Positions 51,005 to 61,425 of a stretch of DNA of 64,000 bases are shown piece by piece. This DNA is from Syncephalis fuscata. Lineage: Eukaryota > Zoopagomycota > Zoopagomycetes > Zoopagales > Piptocephalidaceae. The DNA lies in assembly GCA_025786725.1 (NCBI GenBank), contig JAHLTZ010000036.1:62001-126000 (forward strand), written 5' to 3'. The stretch's first letter is position 1. Every line of letters starts with the position of its first letter. Both the position numbers and the translations under genes were made by a program. The notes under the pieces were generated by a model. That model ran no database searches, had not been told where the DNA came from, and saw only the letters and a program-made list of their open reading frames with translations.

Positions 51005-52101
51005 TGTAATGGGCAGCTTTATTGGAACAAATGACTACTAAATAGCACTAACAGCCATATTACTACTACCACAATGGCTGCAATAACTTCAAAGCTGCTA
51101 AGAATACAAAATTTTAGCGCTAAGAACAATGAAACAGTCTAGAAACAGATATAGTTACAATGATTGGCTTTATGACTAATTTCAGTATTATCGTTTTATC
51201 GACATTATGATCAAGAACAATAGAAACAAAGTCTTGACATTTACGTTAAACAAAAAATTAGTAAAAAAACCAATAAAAATAAGTAATGTTGTTTACGCTT
51301 TAATAAACAACTATATAGCTACCAGCTATTGATTGGTACTTAACAACAGTTTAAAATGTAGACTATATGTAATTGTTGAATAAATACGCTACTGTTGAAT
51401 ATGTTAATTTCATCATTACGTGTTACACGATCATATCACGCGACCAGGCCATACAACAACAATGCCAGTTCTTGTAATTATTTATAGCCATTACAATGAC
51501 AATGACACCAACACCTGCAGACTATCTGATCGGTGCATTCCTTTGTTACAAGCACTAACAACAACATGTTGACCAGTATTGTCTTCTTTATTCCTTCAAC
51601 TCTTTGATCTTTTGTACCCTTGTTATTTTTGTCGTGGATACAACGTGCTAGGCAACCTAAAGCGCAATCTACATGCCTCATATATCTAGTAAGATTAATG
51701 TCACACGATAAAGTGGCCTTGTTTTGTTGTGTCTATTGCTAAACGCTGCCCCGTCCATCTTTCTAAGGTCCTTTCCCATTTCTATCAATTTGCACACACA
51801 CACATTTATGATACTATGCCAATTACTATCGCAAGTTAAAAAAAGTAACATTTTTCTCCGCCTGCTGAGCTGACTGTCAAGTAAATAGTGCCCTGCCAAT
51901 ACGCACTCTTTCATTTACTCACTCACTCACTCACTCACTCACACATCTATACTCGTCATTCTCCTTTTGCCATTTAACATCATCGACCCTTTCACTGAAT
52001 AGTGCTCTTCTTTCACTGACTATAGCTTATTTAATATATTTAATAGTAATATTAATTGGTTTTGAATTGCCACCTAGCAATACTCATTACTTGCGGCCAG
52101 T
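51005..52101. other. Intergenic region upstream of Kch1-like D
   Basis: No gene is supported. A CACT-type tetranucleotide repeat occupies about 51916-51942 in the likely promoter of gene D, and pyrimidine-rich sequence follows it. Confidence 0.55.
51916..51942. repeat. CACT tetranucleotide repeat
   Basis: About six to seven CACT units in the likely promoter of Kch1-like gene D. Confidence 0.9.
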
Positions 52102-54290
52102 ATGTGCTGCACTACAGCAAAATGGAAACGTGAAGAAGTGCCAGATCACAAATTTGACTATATCGATGTCAATGATTTTTTCAACGGCTCTATTATCCGT
52201 CGTTTCACATACCTATTATTATTTGCGGTTATTATTAAGAATATTCTTGTCTATTTGGCCGATTTATGGACAGTCTATCTATTATTTACATCTCAAGAGT
52301 GGGCAGCTAATATTCAGTCACTGAAAAGCCATTTAGACATCATTAAATGGATTTTCTTTGCTTCTATCGTCTCTTCCTTTCTTTTATTACTATGGGAGTT
52401 GCGTAAAGCGGTCCGAGTGGTTAAAAGCCATGATATTGCTTATTCGTATACTTGTACTGGTGCATATCGCTTTTATAGCGTTCGATCCTATCCGCATTAT
52501 TGTCTTTTCTCGCAAATCAATAACTCGCGAAAAAAGATTGACCGAGTAGCTTTCTTTGTCTACTTTACACTCAAGGGTAAGTTGATTAATTCGGATATTC
52601 TGGTATATAGCGATATTTAATGCTGCAAACAGGATGGAAACGGTTTTTATTGGCAGAAGCACCACGTCAAGTGGTTAATGGCATTTCACTTTTCTCAGTA
52701 TATATTGGTAAAAAGGGATTTGATATTAAAAAATTTTACGAGAATGGTGAAACAGCTCAGGCTCGTATTATGTTTGGCCTTATGACATTTACGTTTTGTG
52801 TTTGGGCCATATCTGCGTTACTCTTAGCATTTGCAGCTATTTTATATGTACCATTGTTGTGTCAGATTCGCGGTAATCTTAAGGAATACGTTTGTCATAA
52901 GATTGACAAGCGACTAGCACAACTATTGCGTAATAAATCTCGTAAACGTATTTTGGAGGAACGACGTGAACAACAACGACTAGCTCAAGAGATGCAATCA
53001 CTTCCAGGTGCTAATACTGGTGCTTTGTTGCCTTCTCGTGAACCAACCTTACCTCAAGTACAATTATTGGAATCTAGCACTAGACAGCCAATGCCTCCAA
53101 CTAGTCAGAATGCCGTAATGATATTACCTGACAATAGGCCGCCACCATTGCCGCATTCCAATGCACCAATGAGTTATCAACAACAACAACAACAGCAACA
53201 GCAACATCATCATCGGCCATCGTATAGTATATCCAATAGCCAATATAGTGCTGGTAATCAATACTCAAATGAAGCCACTAGCCAATATAGTGGACGTCGA
53301 CGGGCTGATAGTACTGTGTCGTCCACTTCTGGCTACAGTCAATCACGTCCTATTCAAGGTGCAGATGGTATTAACTATGGCGGTGCCAGACCTCCTATGC
53401 CGCCTATACCACCGCATCATGTCAATTCAAGGCAGCAACCTATACCACCACCATCTCAACGCCCTACTCATTTGTACAACGGCAATAACCATAATGAAGG
53501 TGATCATATTCCTCAGGGATATCGATATGAAAAAGAATTGAGTTCGCCACTATCTGATAATACTTATGATATACCAGATAACGTATCCGAATCAAGCCAT
53601 CGATATGCAAATCAACCCATGGATGACACTGGTAATCGTCCATTACCAAGACCGCCACAGTCTTCTAGTTCTAATTATTCAAAGTCACAGCCTGTACCAC
53701 CACAATCCTCGTCATCTGCTCATTCAAATAAATCACCAACACAGCCATCAGCTGGAGCTGCAAATCCCAATCGCTATCCATATCAGAACATATATGATCA
53801 TCCACCACGAAATGAAGCAGAAGAGCCTTCCAGTATGGCACAGCCATTACAAGGGCATATTCGACACTTTTCCAATGAAGGACATCGTTATGCTTCGTCG
53901 GCTACCGCTTCTAGTGTTCAGAATACATCTCATTATCCGCCTATGAATCGACCGACAGAAATTCGACATCAAATGGCCAATCATCCAGCAGAACACAACT
54001 TTGTCCGTGAAGATAATAGTGTTATGGGAGATATGGATGGTGGTGAAGAAGAAGATAATGATGATGAACCAACGATTAATCGGTATAATAATCGTGGTAG
54101 ATATGCTGGTCGTCATAATTATCAACAACAACAACAGCAGCAGCAGCAACGGCCACCTCAATCACAAGGTTCACAACATTCTAATATGCGTTATCCACCT
54201 CAAGGTGGTCCTTCATCACAAGCACCGCATCAGCTAAGACGTCCTGGTAACAGTCAAAATAGTCATCAAGGAGGCAACGTTTATTTCTAA
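52102..54290 (+). CDS. Kch1-like plasma membrane protein, paralog D
   Basis: This dispersed fourth member of the family has only two exons, 52102-52576 and 52633-54290, giving 2133 nt, 710 aa. It starts MCCTTAKWKREEVPDHKFDY, with two cysteines directly after the initiator. The membrane core ends with FLLAEAPRQVVNGISLFSVY and RGNLKEYVCHKIDKRLAQLL. Intron 1 is at the same place as in copies A-C, but the second intron (after KIDKR) is absent. The tail of about 400 residues is disordered: poly-Gln/His runs, many Pro, Ser, Asn and Tyr, an acidic patch (DMDGGEEEDNDDE) and a second Gln run. It ends HQGGNVYF. A few segments (SRKRILEERREQQR) are close to gene C, so C and D look like the nearest pair. 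Confidence 0.9.
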
Positions 54291-54483
54291 TAACAATATT
54301 TTGTTTTCATATTTTTCTATTAAAATAAAACTTTTAACCTTTTGTTGTATTGAATGAAACAGCACACTATGTTAATTAGAAAGTTTCAATAATGATGTAC
54401 GACCTGTAGATTCAAGCGGAGTCAGTAATATCCGCAATACTTTAAATATCCGCCTATATCATTTACTAGACAAATTTTATTTA

Positions 54484-55084
54484 TTATTTTTTGCATTCGC
54501 CCTGAATAGTTATGACGCAATTTCGGGCTCCTCCGCTATTCCGATGTTCACATAGCCAAATACTATCAAATATTGATTATTGTTATTATTATTAAATACT
54601 GGATAAATGTTACTTACCCTTGCCAAGTACCAAGAGCTAGTCGGCCATTTTGTATTGGAATGTTAAGAGAACAGCCAAATAGTGAACTTTTAACATGAGC
54701 TGGCTGTTTTACCAAATAATTACTAAATGAAAATACTAATGGCGATGCGTCGATAACTTACCATATCATCAGGACCTTCATCCGTATGATGATAAGGTGC
54801 ATCTTCTGGCGCAATACGGTTCATAATCATTTCCATATCTCGACGGACATCTTTATCGCAATTCTCGTTGATTGTTAACGAGGCACTTGTATGTTGTACT
54901 GTTATTTCAAGATGGTTGTTTAATATAGATACCGAGTGGCCGTAACTAGCTACCTACTGAAGAAATTCGCCATGCCAACTCGGAATTCTTTTAGATTCGG
55001 CACTTGGGCTAATAACTCGTCGGTAATTAAATGCATGCCGCGTGGACGTGCACGAATACGCGCTGTAGTCTGATACCAAGCCAT
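54484..55084 (-). CDS. YjbQ/UPF0047 family protein
   Basis: This is a small conserved protein of the YjbQ (UPF0047) family; some members show weak thiamine-phosphate synthase activity, but the cellular role is not settled. Exons 55084-54958, 54898-54762, 54703-54618 and 54562-54484 give 429 nt, 142 aa, which is the family length. Recognisable blocks in order are [20 protein letters not shown], the [11 protein letters not shown] signature, [39 protein letters not shown], and [18 protein letters not shown] with VITIQGE near the end. Intron 1 uses a GTAGGT donor. The gene is tail to tail with Kch1-like D, with about 190 bp between stops. Confidence 0.93.
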
Positions 55085-55598
55085 AGTTGTAAAAAAAGAA
55101 ACGCTATGATAAAGTAAAGAGAAACGTTTTATTATTGTTAGCTACTAATTAAATTGTATCTATTTGTAAGATGAAACAAATGTAACATGTTGCCTTAATT
55201 AATTAGTTTTAATAATAATATCAGTGATTTATTAATATTATTTTAATACACTAATATTAAACAATTTATCAAATATTTATTATAATTTAGAATAAACTAA
55301 TCATCCTTGATAACATTTGCGTAATTAACTTAATGTTTTTTATTGAACATGGAACTGAATGGTAAATGATATAAACATCAAAATTATTCATTGTACGTGT
55401 GATTGCATATTAGTTTGCGTATAATGACAATAATTACAATTATAAACTACGGTTTACTATAGAACAATAACATGAATCCAGACCATCTAATTTAAAAATA
55501 ACAAAAGTGCCATGCATGATCATTGATTTAATCAAATAATAAAATAAAAATGGATCTTGAATAAGCATTACAGCTTTGTTTTTTTTAGCCTTTTTAAT
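55085..55598. other. Intergenic region YjbQ / E1 pseudogene
   Basis: No gene is present. About 55310-55395 resembles part of the dispersed repeat family in reverse orientation (GCGTAATTAACTTAATG, GAACATGGA, GGTAAATGA). Confidence 0.5.
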
Positions 55599-55979
55599 AT
55601 GTCGTCATCGTCCCTGATAGCGTCTGCATCAATATCAAAGTGTTTACTAGTCGATATTGAAGGTAAAACTACACCAATAAGCTATTTTGTTTATTCACGT
55701 ACAACTAGCTTATTTTTGGACGCAAGTAAATGTTCAAGATAGTGTAGCATTTATTTGTCAACAAATAGTATCTATGTAAGCTATAGTATTAGTTTAAGCT
55801 GGCAGATTAATAAAACAATAGAGGATTGTAATAATAAATTTGCTGAATTCCCTATTATTTCTGGTTTTAACACCGCGATTGATATTAGAAAGACTTTCAA
55901 AACTAATATGCTATGGCAGATGAATAACGATTAAAAGACTGATGAATTAAGACGATTGCAAAATAGGTATAGCAATTAG
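55599..55979 (+). pseudogene. Decayed enolase-phosphatase E1 (acireductone synthase) fragment
   Basis: Enolase-phosphatase E1 acts in the methionine salvage pathway. The first frame runs from the ATG at 55599 and contains LLVDIEGKTTPISYF, close to the catalytic DIEGTTTPISF motif of E1. The frame then stops at about 55742. About 260 bp downstream, at the spacing expected for the intact enzyme, 55911-55976 reads LWQMNND, stop, KTDELRRLQNRYSN. This matches the E1 block WQM.xDRKTxxLKxLQG. A stop replaces the conserved Arg, other stops lie between, and nothing of the C-terminal two thirds can be seen. It is therefore a truncated pseudogene. Confidence 0.75.
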
Positions 55980-56261
55980 TCGAACATCGCTGTATTTTAT
56001 AATACCAATAATTAAATTTACTATATTATTAGTACTGACAATGCATTACTAATATTTATATGCAGATAAAATATAGTCACACATATACATATTAATAAAT
56101 ATACTCGATGAAACTATATTTATTACTACAAGTTTGCATAGCTGAGTATGTGCAGACAAATACAGACTTGTTGATATTATAATGCGTCCATTGATTAAAG
56201 GTTGAATAAACTGGGGCATTGGATGGGGCTTGGTAGATGAATGGACCGAATGGCGTATTTG

Positions 56262-58833
56262 TCAAATGATCTTGATTCTTGCCGAATGCATATCTAAAAT
56301 ATATCTAGCTTGCAGGCTAATTATACTAACAATGCCGCTGTCTTGACTGCACCGGTTAGTCTATAATCATACATAAATATATAAAATATTATGTGTTAAC
56401 ATATAAATTAGCATTATATAATGCCACTTACTACCTATCAATAAAAGTCATCAAACACAAAGTGCATGGTATATATTTAGCGCATAGTAAGTTAATATAC
56501 AATATTACTTACCAGCTATTAATACAAGTCATCAAACACACAAAGTGCATGATATGTATTTAGTGCATGGTCAATCAATATACAATGTCACTTACCAGCT
56601 ATTAATATAAGTTATCAAACACACAAAGTGCACGGTACATATTTAGCGCATATTCAGTTAATATACAGTACTACTTACGAGCTGTTAATACAAGTTATCA
56701 AAAACGCAAAGTGCACAGTATATATTTAGCGCATAGTAAGTTAATATACAGTACTACTTACGAGCTGTTAATACAAGTTATCAAAAACGCAAAGTGCACG
56801 GTATATATTTAGCGCATAGTAAGCTAATATACAGTACTACTTACGAGCTGTTAATACAAGTTATCAAAAACGCAAAGTGCACGGTACGTATTTAGCGCAT
56901 ATTCAGTTAATATACAGTACTACTTACTGGCTGTTAATACAAGTAATCAAGCACGTAAAGTGCACGGTACGTATTTAGCGCATATTCAGTTAATATACAG
57001 TACTACTTACAAACTATTAATACAAGTAATCAAGCACGTAAAGTGCACGGTACGTATTTAGCGCATATTCAGTTAATATACAGTACTACTTACTGGCTGT
57101 TAATACAAGTTATCAAAAACGCAAAGTGCACGGTACGTATTTAGCGCATATTCAGTTAATATACAGTACTACTTACTGGCTGTTAATACAAGTTATCAAA
57201 AACGCAAAGTGCACGGTACGTATTTAGCGCATATTCAGTTAATATACAGTACTACTTACGAACTATTAATACAAGTAATCAAGCACGTAAAGTGTATGAT
57301 GTGTATTTAGCGCATATTCAGTTAATATACAGTACTACTTACTGGCTGTTAATACAAGTTATCAAAAACGCAAAGTGCACGGTACGTATTTAGCGCATAT
57401 TCAGTTAATATACAGTACTACTTACGAACTATTAATACAAGTAATCAAGCACGTAAAGTGCATGATATGTATTTAGCGCATAGTCAGTTAATATACAGTA
57501 CTACTTACGAGCTATTAATACAAGTCAGCAAACACACAAAGTGCATGGTATGTATTTAGCGCATAGTAAGTTAATATATAGTGCCACTTACTGGCTGTTA
57601 ATACAAGTAATCAAGCACGCAAAGTGCATGGTATGTATTTAGCGCATAGTCAGTTAATATAGAATACTAGGGGGACGTTGCTAGCCCAGTTGGTAAGGCT
57701 CCGGGTTCAAACCTCAGTTTGAACCAATCCTTAAGTGGAAAATCCCCCCCCCAGTTTTCTCTAGTTAACAAATTGCAAACCAGAACCCAATAAGTAGGTC
57801 CGGAAACAAGACCTTGGCCAGAATAGTCGAGGAAAACTCAATTGGGACCAACTTCAAGAGAATAGTGCTGTGTAGCACCATTTAAAAGAAGATGGCCCCC
57901 GTGTAAAATCTATATGGACCAGATTTTGCGCAAAAACGTGGCAGTCCACCCGTTAAAAGTTTGGAAAAGTCCAAATATAGTGGGAAGCAGCGCAAATTCT
58001 TCAATTATGCGCAGCGGGGGCTCACAAGCTCTTCAAAATAAAATAAAATAATATAGAATACTACTTACGAGCTGTTAATACAGGTTATCAAACAAGCAAA
58101 GTGCATGGTATGTATTTAGCGCATAGTCAGCTAATATATAGTACTACTTACTGGCTGTTAATACAAGTCATCAAACACACAAAGTGCACAGTATATATTT
58201 AGCGCATAGTAAACTAATATACAGTACTACTTACGAACTATTGATACAAGTTATCAAACACACAAAGTGCACATTATATATTTAGCGCATAGTCAATCAA
58301 TATAAAATGCCACTTACGACCTATTAATACAAGTCATTAAATACGCAAAGTGCATGTTATATATTTAGCGTATAGTCAATTAGTATAAAATGCCACTTAC
58401 TAGCTGTTAATACAAGTTATTGAACATGCAGAATGCATGGTATATATTTAGCGCATGATCAGTTAATATACAATGTTACTTACTTTCTATTAGTATAGAT
58501 ACAGAATATCAGTATCAGCAATATATTTTATATTATTTTACATTAAAAACAACGATCAGTTATTATGCCAATAGCTATGTGCAATCAACACTTACCTTAT
58601 ATTGGCCATGTCCATTATTTGGATGACATACGGTAAGTGCTGGAACAATGAGTCGATAATCACAACTTACCGGCTAATACCATCGTTGGTTGAACATAGT
58701 GTTAGTAAACATATCAAATCTATTACAACTACAACATACCACGACGGACTTGGTTTGGATTAGCATCCACCATAGTTGTACTGGCTACAAAGGCCACGGC
58801 GAGGGTGCAGACGACGGCAATAGAAAGCTTCAT
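56262..58833 (-). CDS. Small secreted protein gene with a putative 3-nt microexon array
   Basis: Family unknown. Exon 1 (58833-58740) encodes MKLSIAVVCTLAVAFVASTT followed by MVDANPNQVRR: a signal peptide and the start of the mature protein. Exon 2 (58639-58596) adds ALTVCHPNNGHGQYK and ends in phase 0 at an AAG|GTAAGT donor. Downstream come 21 tandem units in which an AATAG/AACAG acceptor and the next GTAAGT donor are separated by exactly three bases, at 58486-58484 down to 56434-56432. A candidate last exon starts after ATTATAG at 56360 and reads TNRCSQDSGIV in phase 0, with a stop at 56262; if a GTTAGT donor inside it is used, the stop is at 56195. Full inclusion would give about 100 aa, with a 21-residue Leu/Pro/Phe/Val centre. 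If the triplets are skipped, one 2.2 kb intron joins exon 2 to the last exon in the same frame. Exons 1 and 2 are well supported; the rest is inference. Confidence 0.5.
57655..57669. repeat. Target-site duplication, left copy
   Basis: TAATATAGAATACTA precedes the GGGGGACG start of the inserted element. The same 15 bases follow its tail at 58049-58063. Confidence 0.92.
57670..58048 (+). mobile_element. tRNA-derived SINE-like retroelement
   Basis: This 379-bp insert interrupts one unit of the 83-bp array. It starts GGGGGACGTTGC and contains a pol III box A-like TAGCCCAGTTGG and a box B-like GGGTTCAAACC, although the spacing between the boxes is shorter than in a tRNA. The body is more GC-rich than the array. 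It ends in a simple tail of three AAAATA-type units and is flanked by 15-bp direct repeats. Removing 394 bp restores the exact 83-bp period. It lies in the opposite orientation to the host gene. No second copy is visible in the window. Confidence 0.85.
58049..58063. repeat. Target-site duplication, right copy
   Basis: TAATATAGAATACTA, identical to 57655-57669, directly after the A/T tail of the SINE-like element. Confidence 0.92.
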
Positions 58834-60809
58834 GGTGAGATTGATTTGTTAAGACAAATAAGTAGAATGAACGATAGAGTGTAGTGGTATAAAGTAGGTA
58901 GTAGTAGGTATTTGGCAGAAAGTAGAATATGATGCTGATACTGCTAGTTAGTTGTGTGTATTTTGTAGGCTATTTAAGTCTATGCTTATGCTGCGATATC
59001 AATATGCTATGTTGTATAAACCATGCCATTGATGTGCGATGTAAACCAATAACAATACATCCACGTGATAGTTTAAGGAATACGTATACCAACACATCGA
59101 CAATGTGATAGCATGCTGCCCCGCCTTTACTTCAATTTGTTCAGCAATTACACAATGATGTGGCAATACAAATGATTCAGCACACATGCGGTAGAAATAC
59201 ACCAATTGATGTGTACGGTTTTGTTACACAATTGAACTATGTGGTGTAAACTGAATCTACTGGTTTTAAAAAACAGTGACAGTGCATCGTTGTGCCTTTA
59301 CCATCACTTTCACTGACAATTTTAATTACCAATATTTGCATGCATTTCAGACAGTGCTTATGGATGCAACAGTAACATTAATACACCAACTATATACTTC
59401 TTTACATATAGCTATTGTTGTGCATAAACTAGCTGTAGCTTTTCGTGTCATGGGAATATACCGTTTGTTCGTATATGCATTCAATTCTACACTGGGCTTA
59501 ATTACAAAAATAAGCATTCTTTTTTCAACATGATGCTACTAAATACCGATAAAGATCCCGCGGATATTCGTGAATTGTTTTTATTATCGATTTATGTTAA
59601 TTATATACATATTTCATAATAAGATATTGTATTTAGTCACTAAAAGTGTCAATTGTTTGCTTTTAAGGTGGCGTGAACTGTCTAAATGATATGTAGTTAT
59701 ATGTGCAAATATTGGGATTATGCCTATAAATCTACTCCGTTTACATATACTCAATCTTGATTGTGCAACAGCAGTGCATGCTACAGCAGGCAGAGGCATT
59801 AATGTCATGCAAATGATTTGCGCAACAATAGCTTGATTAGAATAACAGATTTACAATTTGAAATTTGTACTAAATGTTACGCATTTTGGATCATGTTTCT
59901 GCACTCTGTAATTCAAAGCCAATGACGTATTGCGTAAATTATGTCCAATTCAGCGACATTATTCACTGATCATAATGTTTGTCGTTTGTTTTTTTCATAC
60001 CTTCACACATTAGCTATTATTTCCTAAATAGCATGGAAATAAGCAATATTCAAATGCAGCTTAGCTATTTATTTACTATTATATTGTATATCGTCATACG
60101 TAATAGCTGTAGCCATTGAGTGGTATCGATAACTAATGGCTAGTCATTAAACCTACTGCTTATTATTGACACTAAATTATGTTTATTGCTTTTTTTCTAC
60201 GCCTGGATGCATACTTGCTTATTTAATAATAAAATCTACTCATGCATATTACATTGTCATGAGTTGGATTAATAATCTGATTGTTTACTGGTTCTTAAAA
60301 GACATATGATATTTCTATCTTCATATATACAGGCAAAATAAGCTATATTAAATCATATCTGTTAATCATATAACATATTGTGTGCCATTTAGTACTATAT
60401 ACGTATGTTTTTATGAACAGTTTATTAACTATTTAGTATGATGCGGTAGTTAAATAACTATCTTTGCTCAGTTGAAGCAAATATTTGTTCTATTGCTCAT
60501 GGAACTGAGTGGTAAATGACAGCAATCATCTACTAATTTATATAGCATGGAACAGTTATAATGAATCCCCAATTAAATAGGTTAATTCAAGTCTTTTTCT
60601 AACAGGAATCCGGATTTGTTGAGTCATTAATTAATGCGTCGTCATCACTAACAAGCAGTAACCTATTACTCATCTTTTGATCGTTTACCAGCTGGCCATC
60701 ACCACGCAGCTGATATTTGTTTACTCATCGGTTCTACCATCTATTAGCACTACCTCTATTGATCTATCGATACTAGCGCCAGTAGTGTTATACTTGATCG
60801 TCTATTATC
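58834..60809. other. Divergent intergenic region, microexon-array gene / SEM1
   Basis: No gene is supported in about 2 kb. A TATAAAG-like sequence at about 58890 (reading TTTATA on the minus strand) lies some 55 bp upstream of the secreted-protein start and may be a TATA box. The frame at 59276-59533 lacks recognisable features. A short piece of the dispersed repeat (CATGGAACTGAGTGGTAAAT) occurs near 60500. Confidence 0.5.
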
Positions 60810-61263
60810 ATGTCGGCACAGCAAAACAGTCAAGCAGCGCCAATACAGTCGGCTCAGGATAGCGCTGATCTAGCAGAGAAAACGACACTACCCCAATTGG
60901 GCGCGCTTGAAGAAGACGATGAGTTTGAGGAATTCGAAGCAGAAGGTAAATACAATAGATGCTATGGATTGTCTGGCAGGCAGTTATTTATTTAATGTAT
61001 ATATAATAGATTGGAATCAGAATGAAGAAGATGCAGAAGATCAACAACTATGGGAGGACAATTGGGATGACGACGATGTAGAGGACGAATTTGCTGTTCA
61101 ACTTCGGTAAGTTTTATGGTAAAATATAGTTAATATAGCGTCAGTTTATTGAGCATAGAATACGCACTAGGTATATATAATATAACTAACTATTTTTATG
61201 AATTGCTTTATACATAGAAATGAACTCGTCAAAGTGTCACAACCACAGCCTATGGCCGAATGA
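60810..61263 (+). CDS. SEM1: 26S proteasome complex subunit Sem1/Dss1
   Basis: Sem1/Dss1 is a small acidic, largely disordered protein of the 19S proteasome lid; it also serves in TREX-2 and, in many species, with BRCA2-type proteins. Exons 60810-60945, 61010-61106 and 61218-61263 join to 279 nt, 92 aa. The two conserved acidic ubiquitin-binding blocks are clear: EDDEFEEFEAEDWNQNEED and LWEDNWDDDDVEDEFAVQLR. The C-terminal helix follows (NELVKVSQPQPMAE). The N-terminus is a short Gln/Ala-rich extension. It is tail to tail with SUA5, with 162 bp between stops. Confidence 0.96.
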
Positions 61264-61425
61264 AGCATTAAGACTAGTTCTATAGAATGTTATTAGTAAT
61301 AGTAAAAGAATGGAACATTTATTATAATTGAAATTGTTTTAATGGTATATAGTGTTATATGGTATACAGTGTTATATATAAAGAAACAAAGATAAAATCG
61401 CTTTTTACTGATAAATAGTATGGCA

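Larger units (their letters stand above)
56432..58486 (-). repeat. 83-bp tandem array, 21 units, each intron-like with a 3-nt gap
   Basis: The triplet starts (plus strand) are 56432, 56513, 56596, 56679 and so on at 83-bp steps to 58484. Only the first step is 81 bp, and one step of 477 bp is explained by a 394-bp insertion. On the minus strand every unit starts GTAAGT, contains ATGCGCTAAAT-type and GCACTTTGCGT-type blocks, and ends TTGTATTAATAG or TTGTATTAACAG. The triplets vary more than the sequence around them: CCA 6, CTC 5, TTC 3, CTG 2, and one each of AAA, CTA, GTC, TTT and GTA. The implied intron length of 80 nt is in the range of normal introns in this window. Confidence 0.93.

Noticed and set aside
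57670-57730. A functional tRNA gene
   Set aside because: Box A-like and box B-like motifs are present, but they are too close together and no cloverleaf can be folded. Flanking duplication and an A/T tail fit a SINE head instead.
56432-58486. CRISPR-like array
   Set aside because: The period is constant at 83 bp and the whole unit is repeated; there are no unique spacers of constant length, and the genome is eukaryotic.
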